Shown here: piece by piece, positions 24,379 to 32,177 of the stretch
How the letters are laid out: each line of letters begins with the position of its first letter
How positions within the stretch are numbered: position 1 is the stretch's first letter
Assembly (NCBI RefSeq): GCF_047872805.1
Contig: NZ_JBLQUK010000002.1
Span: forward strand, 186,001 to 250,000
Direction: 5' to 3'
DNA length: 64,000 nucleotides
Origin: Erythrobacter sp047872805
GTDB lineage: Bacteria > Pseudomonadota > Alphaproteobacteria > Sphingomonadales > Sphingomonadaceae
Position numbers and translations under genes: made by a program
The notes under the pieces: model-generated
Told to the model about the DNA's origin: nothing
Seen by the model: the letters and a program-made list of their open reading frames with translations, nothing else
Databases searched by the model: none

Positions 24379-26202
24379 ATGTGCGGTATTATCGGGATCG
24401 TCAGTTCACACAGTGTTGCAGGCCGGTTGGTCGACGGGCTCAGGCGGATGGAATATCGCGGCTATGACAGCGCGGGCATCTGCACCCTCAACGAGGGCGC
24501 AATGGTGCGTCGCCGGGCCGAAGGCAAGCTGATGAACCTCGTTGGAGTGCTGGAGCGTGACCCCGCTGCGGGCACGATCGGCATCGCCCACACGCGCTGG
24601 GCCACCCACGGCGCGCCGACCGCCGCCAATGCGCACCCGCATGCCACCGAAGAGCTGGCCATTGTGCACAATGGCATCATCGAAAACTACAAGGCGCTGC
24701 GGGATGAACTCAAAGGTGAAAACCGCGTCTATAACAGCGAAACCGACACTGAAGTCGTTGCGCATCTGATTTCGTCGCGGGTCGAGAAAGGCATGGCTCC
24801 GCAAGAGGCGGTCGCTGATGTGTTGCCGCGCCTGCGCGGGGCGTTTGCGCTGGCGATGGCCTTTCGCAGCTATCCCGATCTGCTGATCGGAGCGCGGCTG
24901 GGTTCGCCGCTGGTGGTCGGCTATGGCGACGGGGAAATGTTCCTTGGCTCTGATGCGCTGGCCTTGGCCCCGCTGACGCAGCAAGTGACTTATCTCGAAG
25001 AAGGCGACTGGGTCATTATAACGCGCGGCGACGCGCAAATATTCGATTCCGGGAACAACCCTGTCGAACGCCCGGTGCAACCTTCCGGCGCTTCGGCGGC
25101 GGCGGTGGAAAAAGGCAATTATCGCCACTTCATGCAGAAAGAGATTTATGAGCAGCCCACCGTGGTGGCGCAGACGCTCGCATCCTATCTCCGGCGCGAA
25201 GACAATTCGGTTGCGCTACCGCAGTTCGACTTCGACATTTCGGGGGTCAAACGGTTGACCATCGTCGCTTGCGGCACGTCCTATTACGCCGGTCTGGTCG
25301 CCAAATACTGGTTCGAACAATTCGCCCGCGTGCCGGTCGATATCGATGTCGCCTCCGAATTCCGGTACCGCGACCCGGTGCTTGAGGAGGGCGGCCTTGC
25401 GCTGTTCATCTCGCAAAGCGGTGAGACCGCGGACACGCTGGCAGCGCTCAGGCATTGCAAGGCGGAGGGGCAGACCATCGCCGTGGTGGTGAATGTGCCC
25501 ACCAGTTCGATGGCGCGCGAGGCCGATCTGCTGCTGCCCACCCATGCGGGCCCTGAAATCGGGGTTGCCTCAACCAAGGCGTTTACATGCCAGCTTGCCG
25601 TGCTGGCGGCGTTGGCCGCGCATATGGCGGTGAAGAAGGGCCGCTTGACGCGCGAAGAGGAAAGGGAAGTGGTTGGCCACCTTCTTGAAGCGCCTGCCGC
25701 GCTTAATGCAGCACTTGCGCATGACGATGACATCGCTGCAATGGCTCATCTGATCGCTCCGGCGCGTGACGTGCTGTATCTGGGTCGAGGTCAGGATTAT
25801 CCCCTGGCGCTTGAGGGGGCGCTGAAACTTAAGGAAATCAGCTATATACACGCAGAAGGTTACGCTGCGGGTGAAATGAAGCATGGCCCCATCGCACTGA
25901 TCGATGACGAGGTCCCAGTAGTGGTCATCGCACCATCAGGACCGCTATTTGAAAAGACCGTGTCGAATATGGAGGAAGTGCGCGCGCGCGGCGGCAAAGT
26001 GGTTCTGATTTCGGATGCAAAGGGTATCGAGGAAGCGGGCGAAGGCTGTCTCGCCGCGATTGAAATGCCGGTGGTCCACCCGCTGATTGCGCCGCTGGTC
26101 TACGCTATCCCCGTGCAATTGCTCGCTTATCATGTCGCTGTGGTCAAAGGCACCGATGTCGATCAACCGCGCAATCTGGCCAAATCGGTCACTGTGGAAT
26201 AG
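24379..26202 (+). CDS. glmS: Glutamine-fructose-6-phosphate aminotransferase (isomerizing)
   Basis: A 607-residue enzyme making glucosamine-6-phosphate, the entry point to peptidoglycan and lipid A precursors. The N-terminal glutaminase uses Cys2 (MCGIIGI, Cys exposed after Met removal), with RWATHGAPTAANAHPH and HNGIIEN typical. Two SIS sugar-isomerase domains follow, for example VACGTSYYAG, SQSGETADTLAAL and STKAFTCQLAVL. The C-terminus VDQPRNLAKSVTVE is canonical. AGGGGA precedes the ATG. No glmS ribozyme is visible in the 76-base upstream gap. Confidence 0.98.
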   Translation: MCGIIGIVSSHSVAGRLVDGLRRMEYRGYDSAGICTLNEGAMVRRRAEGKLMNLVGVLERDPAAGTIGIAHTRWATHGAPTAANAHPHATEELAIVHNGIIENYKALRDELKGENRVYNSETDTEVVAHLISSRVEKGMAPQEAVADVLPRLRGAFALAMAFRSYPDLLIGARLGSPLVVGYGDGEMFLGSDALALAPLTQQVTYLEEGDWVIITRGDAQIFDSGNNPVERPVQPSGASAAAVEKGNYRHFMQKEIYEQPTVVAQTLASYLRREDNSVALPQFDFDISGVKRLTIVACGTSYYAGLVAKYWFEQFARVPVDIDVASEFRYRDPVLEEGGLALFISQSGETADTLAALRHCKAEGQTIAVVVNVPTSSMAREADLLLPTHAGPEIGVASTKAFTCQLAVLAALAAHMAVKKGRLTREEEREVVGHLLEAPAALNAALAHDDDIAAMAHLIAPARDVLYLGRGQDYPLALEGALKLKEISYIHAEGYAAGEMKHGPIALIDDEVPVVVIAPSGPLFEKTVSNMEEVRARGGKVVLISDAKGIEEAGEGCLAAIEMPVVHPLIAPLVYAIPVQLLAYHVAVVKGTDVDQPRNLAKSVTVE

Positions 26203-26257
26203 CGCCGCGCCGCGCGCGAAATTTGCGAGGTCAAGGGCGACAAATTTTACCGAGCAC

Positions 26258-26273
26258 TAACCTTTCGAGGTTA
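26258..26273 (+). promoter_or_regulatory. Small hairpin with TTCG loop at the 5' end of the GGDEF-EAL gene
   Basis: TAACCT-TTCG-AGGTTA forms a 6-bp stem capped by a UUCG tetraloop in RNA. It lies 12 bases before the chosen GTG start and includes the AGG that could act as ribosome site. Confidence 0.4.
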
Positions 26274-26285
26274 ACAGGCTTGGCT

Positions 26286-28643
26286 GTGAGCAACTCCCAT
26301 TCCCTTTCTGTGCAATCCATCAATTCGGAATTGCCCATCTCGGCTGTGCTTGGTCTTTCGGACAAGGGCGATTTTGACTGGTCGCGCCTGCGCGGGCTGC
26401 AATATGCAGCGCTGGCAAAACTGACCTTCAATCGCGCTTTCGCACACGCCATGTTGAGCCTGTTTGTGGCGCAGATTTACCTCGCATCGGTCTGGCCAGT
26501 GTGGGTAGGGCTGTGGATCGCGGCGCTCGCTTATGTGCATGTGCGCGGCGCGATGATTGATCGCCGGCTCGCAGATGCCGACCGGCGCAAGGTCACAAGC
26601 TCAGAATTTTATAAGCATGCGGGCACTTCGATATTCTCCGGTCTGCTCTGGACCGTTCCGCTGGTGTTTTTTGCGCCGATGGGTTCTCCGGGCGATGCGG
26701 CGGCCTTGCTTGTCATTGTCATGATCCTGATGGCCGGATCGGTCTATTTCTACACCACATCGCCGATCAGCATCCTTATCTTCACCGGTATCATCGGTGC
26801 CGGAGCGATGGTCTATGCTTTCTTGTCCGGGCAAATCTTTGTGCTTGGCGCGGTTATCCTGTTCGTGATCGCTACGGTTTTGGGCACGATAGAGGTCGGG
26901 CGCACCTATCTTGCCGCACGCATTGCCGAAGATCTGGTTTCGGAAAAGGAAGACGTCGTTTCGCTGCTGCTGCGAGAATTTGAAGAGAACGAGGCGGACT
27001 GGCTCTGGGAAATCGACCCGCAGCGCCGCCTACGCTCGGTCAGCCCGCGTTTCGCCTTTGCGCTTGGGGCCAGCGACCGCGAGGTCGAGGGGCAACCGCT
27101 GCTCGAACTGATCGCTGGAGAAAACTGGAATAGCGGCAACTTCCCCGCCAGCCTTCACGATCTGGCGGAACGACTGCGCAACCGTGAGCATTTTTCCAAC
27201 CTGTTCGTGCAGGTCACAATCAATGGGCTGGAGCGTTGGTGGGAGCTTTCTGGCACTCCGATCCGCGACGAACGTGGTAAATTCACCGGGTTCCGCGGGG
27301 TTGGTTCCGATGTGACCGAACAGCGCGCATCCAGTGAGAAAATCGCCTACCTTGCGCGGTACGACACGCTCACCTCGCTTCCGAACCGGCTGATGCTAAC
27401 CGAGGCATTGGGTGATGCGCTGGAATATGCCACGCATTGGCGCACCCGCTGTGCTTTGTTGATGGTGGATCTCGACCGCTTCAAATCGGTGAACGATTCG
27501 CTTGGCCATATGACCGGCGACAAATTGCTGGCTCAGGTTTCGGCGCGGCTTCAGGCCTTGATGAGCGAAGGCACAATGGTTGGGCGTCTGGGGGGCGATG
27601 AATTTGCCATCGTGATCCGCGACGCCAGCGATCTCGATGTGATGCGGACACTGGCTGGCCGGGTTATACAGTCGCTGTCAGAGCCGTATCAGGTGGACCA
27701 GCACACTTTGTATGTCGGCGCGAGTGTCGGCTCAGCGATTGGTCCGCGCGATGGCAAGACCGTCGAAGAATTGATGCGCAACGCCGACCTTGCGCTTTAC
27801 CGGGCAAAGGATCTGGGCGGGGGCGAACATTGCCCGTTTGAACCCGTGCTGCATGCCTCCGCAGAAGAACGCCGCCAGTTGGAAGTTTCGCTGCGCAAGG
27901 CGCTCGGCCTTGATGAATTCGTGCTGCATTATCAGCCCGTTGTCGATGCCCGTAGCGAGAGTATCGTCAGTTTCGAAGCCCTGGTGCGCTGGCACAGTTC
28001 AGACCACGGCTTTGTCAGCCCCGGCAAGTTCATTCCGCTGGCAGAGGACACCCGCCTGATCGTGCCAATCGGCAAATGGGTGCTGCGTCAGGCTTGTTTC
28101 GAAGCGCGCAATTGGCCCGAACACATCAAGGTCAACGTCAACGTGTCGCCCGAACAATTGCTCGAACCCGGTTTCCATCAGGAAGTGATCGACGCGCTGG
28201 CCGCCAGCGGGCTGCGGCCCGAACGGCTGGAAATTGAAGTGACCGAGAGTATTTTCCTGCGCGATGCCAGCGTGGCTCGCAACGCGCTAGAACAGGCGAT
28301 GGCGCTGGGTTGTTCGATTGCGCTCGACGATTTCGGGACCGGCTATTCCTCGCTTGGCTATTTGCGCAAGTTGCGGTTTTCGACGATCAAGGTTGATCGC
28401 ACCTTTGTTCAGGGCGCCTCACAAGGCAGCAACGAAAGCCTTGCGATCATCAATGCGGTGGTGGCCATGGCGAAAAGCCTGGACATGACAACCACAGCAG
28501 AGGGCGTCGAGGATGCAGATCAGGCCGAGTTGATCCGCAATCTGGGCTGCGACAAGATTCAGGGCTTCCATTTCGGTCGCCCGATGTCGAGCGACGATGC
28601 GCTCAAGCTGTTTACCGCGCCGGACCCGCGCCGCCGCGCCTAG
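26286..28643 (+). CDS. Membrane-bound PAS-GGDEF-EAL cyclic-di-GMP signalling protein
   Basis: About 785 residues from GTG 26286, which has AGG at fair spacing; TTG 26223 would add 21 residues. Roughly six membrane helices in the first 220 residues are followed by a PAS-like domain (about 235-345), a GGDEF domain with an intact RLGGDEFAI active site (near 436), and an EAL domain with FEALVRW (near 564), NVNVSPEQL, EVTES and DDFGTGYSSL. Both catalytic signatures look complete, so it could make and break c-di-GMP. Signal input is probably membrane-linked. Confidence 0.93.
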   Translation: MSNSHSLSVQSINSELPISAVLGLSDKGDFDWSRLRGLQYAALAKLTFNRAFAHAMLSLFVAQIYLASVWPVWVGLWIAALAYVHVRGAMIDRRLADADRRKVTSSEFYKHAGTSIFSGLLWTVPLVFFAPMGSPGDAAALLVIVMILMAGSVYFYTTSPISILIFTGIIGAGAMVYAFLSGQIFVLGAVILFVIATVLGTIEVGRTYLAARIAEDLVSEKEDVVSLLLREFEENEADWLWEIDPQRRLRSVSPRFAFALGASDREVEGQPLLELIAGENWNSGNFPASLHDLAERLRNREHFSNLFVQVTINGLERWWELSGTPIRDERGKFTGFRGVGSDVTEQRASSEKIAYLARYDTLTSLPNRLMLTEALGDALEYATHWRTRCALLMVDLDRFKSVNDSLGHMTGDKLLAQVSARLQALMSEGTMVGRLGGDEFAIVIRDASDLDVMRTLAGRVIQSLSEPYQVDQHTLYVGASVGSAIGPRDGKTVEELMRNADLALYRAKDLGGGEHCPFEPVLHASAEERRQLEVSLRKALGLDEFVLHYQPVVDARSESIVSFEALVRWHSSDHGFVSPGKFIPLAEDTRLIVPIGKWVLRQACFEARNWPEHIKVNVNVSPEQLLEPGFHQEVIDALAASGLRPERLEIEVTESIFLRDASVARNALEQAMALGCSIALDDFGTGYSSLGYLRKLRFSTIKVDRTFVQGASQGSNESLAIINAVVAMAKSLDMTTTAEGVEDADQAELIRNLGCDKIQGFHFGRPMSSDDALKLFTAPDPRRRA

Positions 28644-28659
28644 GGTCAGGACCAACTAA

Positions 28660-29349
28660 TCAGGCGGCGACCAGCGCCCCCACGAGGTTTTCGAACAGCT
28701 TGCGTCCGTCGGTGCCTCCCATGGATGGGTGCGCGGCCGGCGCGATTGCGCGTTCGGGATGCGGCATCATGCCCAGCACGCGGCCATTGGCGCTCAGCAC
28801 CCCCGCGATATCGCGCTGCGATCCGTTGGGATTGTCGAGATAGCGAAAGGCGACGCGTCCTTCGCCTGCCAATTCGTCCAGCACCTTTGCATCGGCAAAA
28901 TAATTACCATCGTGATGCGCCACGGGAATGCGAATACGCTCACCCGCGTCAAAGCCGGTGGTGAAGGGAGAGGCGGTGCTGACGACTTCCAGTGCGACGG
29001 TTCGGCAGACAAAGGTCTGACCCGCATTGCGCATCAGCGCGCCGGGCAAAAGGCCGCTTTCGATCAGCACCTGAAACCCGTTGCACACACCCAGCACCGG
29101 TACGCCGCGCTCCGCCGCAGCGATCACAGCGCGCAGGATCGGGCTTTTCGCTGCCATCGCGCCCGACCGCAGATAGTCGCCATAGGAAAACCCGCCCGGC
29201 AATGCGATGAAATCGAGGTTTTCAGGCAGCTGCGCGTCACCATGCCAGACCCTCAGCGCTGGGTGGCCGGTGACCATCTCCAGCGCCACCGCCATGTCGC
29301 GGTCGCAGTTCGAACCGGGAAAGGTGATAACCGCTGCGCGAAAGCTCAT
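28660..29349 (-). CDS. purQ: Phosphoribosylformylglycinamidine synthase subunit PurQ
   Basis: A 229-residue class I glutamine amidotransferase subunit that supplies ammonia to PurL in the fourth step of purine synthesis. It shows ITFPGSNCDRD, the nucleophile Cys in VLGVCNGFQVL, and the His/Glu pair in MMPHPERA. The start MSFRAAVITFPG overlaps the purS stop (ATGA), fixing it and coupling translation. PurL itself is not in the window. Confidence 0.97.
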   Translation of the reverse strand: MSFRAAVITFPGSNCDRDMAVALEMVTGHPALRVWHGDAQLPENLDFIALPGGFSYGDYLRSGAMAAKSPILRAVIAAAERGVPVLGVCNGFQVLIESGLLPGALMRNAGQTFVCRTVALEVVSTASPFTTGFDAGERIRIPVAHHDGNYFADAKVLDELAGEGRVAFRYLDNPNGSQRDIAGVLSANGRVLGMMPHPERAIAPAAHPSMGGTDGRKLFENLVGALVAA

Positions 29350-29600
29350 CAGGCGGTTTCCTTCGAATTTTCGAGCTTTTCGAAGGCAAAGTCTTCGATC
29401 ACCATATTGGCGAGCAATTGTTCGCACATCCGGGTCAGAGCGGCATCGCTGGTATCATCGGCCACATCCATTTCGATCAACCGGCCGATGCGGACATCCT
29501 CGACCCCGTCAAAGCCGAGGCTGTCCAGCGCATGATGCACAGCGCGACCCTGCGGATCGAGAACACCGGGCTTGAGACGGACAAGAATGCGAACTTTCAT
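29349..29600 (-). CDS. purS: Phosphoribosylformylglycinamidine synthase subunit PurS
   Basis: An 83-residue small structural subunit of the PurSQL complex. The opening KVRILVRLKPGVLDPQG, the middle GRAVHHALDSLGF and DVRIGRLIEMDV are family-typical. ATG 29600 was chosen because residues upstream are not conserved. It is the first gene of the purS-purQ pair, with a 269-base gap to the divergent TonB receptor gene. Confidence 0.96.
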   Translation of the reverse strand: MKVRILVRLKPGVLDPQGRAVHHALDSLGFDGVEDVRIGRLIEMDVADDTSDAALTRMCEQLLANMVIEDFAFEKLENSKETA

Positions 29601-29869
29601 GGACGGGTCCTGCGGTTGCAAAGTCAAACAATGCGCGCTGCTATAGCGTCTCGCAGCACCTGTGCAATTGTCCGAGCATTCCTATTCAACATCGAGGATT
29701 GTCAAAAATTGGTCATAAAGTGTCGCCCGTTCGCAACAATCGTCAGCAGAATGACACATATTCGCATTTTGCGCTGCTGAATTGGGCCCCCCTAACTCGC
29801 CCGAATCGTCCAAACCTGCCAGCGGATTGGCGTCGTTGCGCTCCATTACGACCAACCCAAGAGGCCATC

Positions 29870-32089
29870 ATGTCACACCGCATCATTAATGCCCGCCGTT
29901 TCTGGTCAAGCACGACCATGTTCACCGCCGCCGCTTTTGCTGCCACTTTCGCCGTCGCAGCGCCAGCCGCCGCGCAGGATGGTGAGGAAGCCGCCAGCGA
30001 AGGCCAACTTGGCTCGATCATCGTCACCGCCAACCGGCGCGAGGAAAACTTGCAGGACGTCGCGGTTTCAGCAGATGTGCTGGACCAGAGCCGCATCGAC
30101 AATATCTTTGCCTCCGCCGCCGATACGACCGCGCTGGCGGGATCGGTTCCGGGCCTCAACGTCGAAAGTTCAAACGGCCGCGTCGCGCCGCGTTTTTACA
30201 TTCGCGGGCTTGGCAACACCGATTTCGATCTTGCTGCATCACAGCCGGTTTCGGTTATCATGGATGACATCGTCCTTGAAAACGTCACGCTCAAAAGCTT
30301 CCCGATCTTTGATGTGGAGCGCATTGAGGTGCTGCGCGGGCCGCAGGGCACACTGTTTGGCCGCAATACACCCGCAGGCATTGTCAAGATCGACACGGTC
30401 AAACCAAGCTTCGATCCTGACGTGCGAGCGGGTTTGTCGTTCGGATCATTCGACACGATCAGCCTGAATGGCGCGGTTGGCGGCGGCATCGTCGAAGATG
30501 TGCTTGCATTCCGTGTCTCGACCCAATTGCAGCGCCGCAGCGACTGGATCAGCAATGATTTCACCGGTCAGGACGATGTTCTGGGCGGCTACACCGATTT
30601 CGCTGTGCGCGGGCAATTGCTGTTGACCCCGGGTGACCGGTTTAATGCGCTGGCATCGGTGCAATTCCGTGACCTTGATGGTAGCTCCACGTTTTTCCGG
30701 GCCAATGCGATCACCGCTGGCGACAACGAACTCGCCGCTAATTTTGACCGCGACACCGTTTCCTATGATGCGGGCGGCGGCAATCGGGCAGAGTATCAGC
30801 AATTCGGCGCGTCGCTGAACATGAATTACGAATTTGACGGGGCAACGCTGACCTCGATCACCGGTTATTATGAAAGCGAAGGGTCGAGCCGCGGCGATGT
30901 CGATGGCGGTAACCTTGTCACCGGTCCGGGTTTCATTCCGTTTCCTTCGGACACGCAGGATTCGCTCGACCTGCGGCAATTCACTCAGGAATTGCGGCTG
31001 GCATCAGACGGTGCTGGCCCGCTGAAATGGCAGGTTGGCGCGTTCTTCTTTGACAGCGATTTCGACGTCACGACGGTGGGCTTTACCTTCCCGCCGCCAG
31101 TAACAGTCAATCACACAAACGAGGCATGGGCAGTGTTCGGACAGTTGACCTATCAGCTTACCGACATGCTGCGCGTCACCGGCGGACTGCGTTACACCGA
31201 CGATCAGAAAGATTTCTTCGTTCGGTCGGGTGCTGCGCCGCAGCCGGTTTCGGTTCAGGATGACAATATCGACTGGGACATCAGCCTGTTCGCAGACATT
31301 TCGAACGACACCAGCATTTATGGCCGGGTCGCCAATGCCTTTCGCGCGCCGACCATTCAGGGCCGCGATGTCGCTTTCTTCGCTCCGCCCAGCGTGGCGC
31401 AGTCCGAAGACATCACCAGCTTTGAAGTGGGCTTCAAAAGCGAGCTTGCAGACCGCACGGTCCGCATCAACGGCGCACTGTTCTATTACACGGTCAACGA
31501 TCCGCAGTTCACCGCTGTAGGCGGCGGGGGCAATCTGGTTCAGTTGATCAACGCCAATGAAGGCGAGGCCTATGGTTTCGAGCTTGATACTGCGTTCCAG
31601 ATCACTCCCGATTTCGTCGTCACGCTGGGTGTTGCCTACAATGACACGCAGATCAATGACGATACGTTGGCGGTTGGCATATGCGCGCAGTGCACCGTGA
31701 CCGATCCAACGACCGTTATCGGAGGCCAGACTCGCGCATTGGTTGACGGCAACCCGTTCCCGAATGCGCCGGAATGGAGCGGGGATTTCACTGCCAGTTA
31801 CACCATCCCGGTGGGCGCGCGCGATGAATTCTTCATCTTCACCGACTGGACATTCCTGGGTGAAACCAACTTCCTGCTCTATGAAAGCCTCGAATTCAAC
31901 GCCGACAGCCGCGTCGAAGGCGGGCTTCGCGTGGGTTACCGCGGTAATGAGGGCGAGTATGAAATCTCGCTGTTCGCGCGCAATATTACCGCCGAAGAAA
32001 ATGTGCTGGGCGTGGTCGATTTCAACAACAACACCGCATTCGTCAATGAACCGCGGGTGGTTGGCGTCGCGCTTGGTTTCAACTATTAG
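29870..32089 (+). CDS. TonB-dependent receptor
   Basis: A 739-residue outer-membrane receptor. The signal peptide (to about residue 40) ends APAAAQ. A TonB-box-like segment (GSIIVTANRREENLQDV) is followed by the plug domain with RIEVLRGPQGTLFGRNTPAG and a 22-strand barrel ending in F at the last strand (VALGFNY). GAGG precedes the ATG. It belongs to the large sphingomonad group of uncharacterised receptors that import carbohydrates, siderophores or aromatics. The ligand is not evident. A terminator follows. Confidence 0.95.
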   Translation: MSHRIINARRFWSSTTMFTAAAFAATFAVAAPAAAQDGEEAASEGQLGSIIVTANRREENLQDVAVSADVLDQSRIDNIFASAADTTALAGSVPGLNVESSNGRVAPRFYIRGLGNTDFDLAASQPVSVIMDDIVLENVTLKSFPIFDVERIEVLRGPQGTLFGRNTPAGIVKIDTVKPSFDPDVRAGLSFGSFDTISLNGAVGGGIVEDVLAFRVSTQLQRRSDWISNDFTGQDDVLGGYTDFAVRGQLLLTPGDRFNALASVQFRDLDGSSTFFRANAITAGDNELAANFDRDTVSYDAGGGNRAEYQQFGASLNMNYEFDGATLTSITGYYESEGSSRGDVDGGNLVTGPGFIPFPSDTQDSLDLRQFTQELRLASDGAGPLKWQVGAFFFDSDFDVTTVGFTFPPPVTVNHTNEAWAVFGQLTYQLTDMLRVTGGLRYTDDQKDFFVRSGAAPQPVSVQDDNIDWDISLFADISNDTSIYGRVANAFRAPTIQGRDVAFFAPPSVAQSEDITSFEVGFKSELADRTVRINGALFYYTVNDPQFTAVGGGGNLVQLINANEGEAYGFELDTAFQITPDFVVTLGVAYNDTQINDDTLAVGICAQCTVTDPTTVIGGQTRALVDGNPFPNAPEWSGDFTASYTIPVGARDEFFIFTDWTFLGETNFLLYESLEFNADSRVEGGLRVGYRGNEGEYEISLFARNITAEENVLGVVDFNNNTAFVNEPRVVGVALGFNY

Positions 32090-32143
32090 GTGAATTGACG
32101 GGGCTCGGTCGATACGAAAGTATGACCGGGACACGGCGTTAAG

Positions 32144-32177
32144 GGGCTGGCAGGGGGCGACCTGTCAGCCCTTTTTT
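32144..32177 (+). terminator. Rho-independent terminator after the TonB receptor gene
   Basis: GGGCTGGCAGG (32144-32154) pairs with CCTGTCAGCCC (32161-32171), with one G-T pair, followed by six T. The convergent M16 protease stop lies within the T run. Confidence 0.88.
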
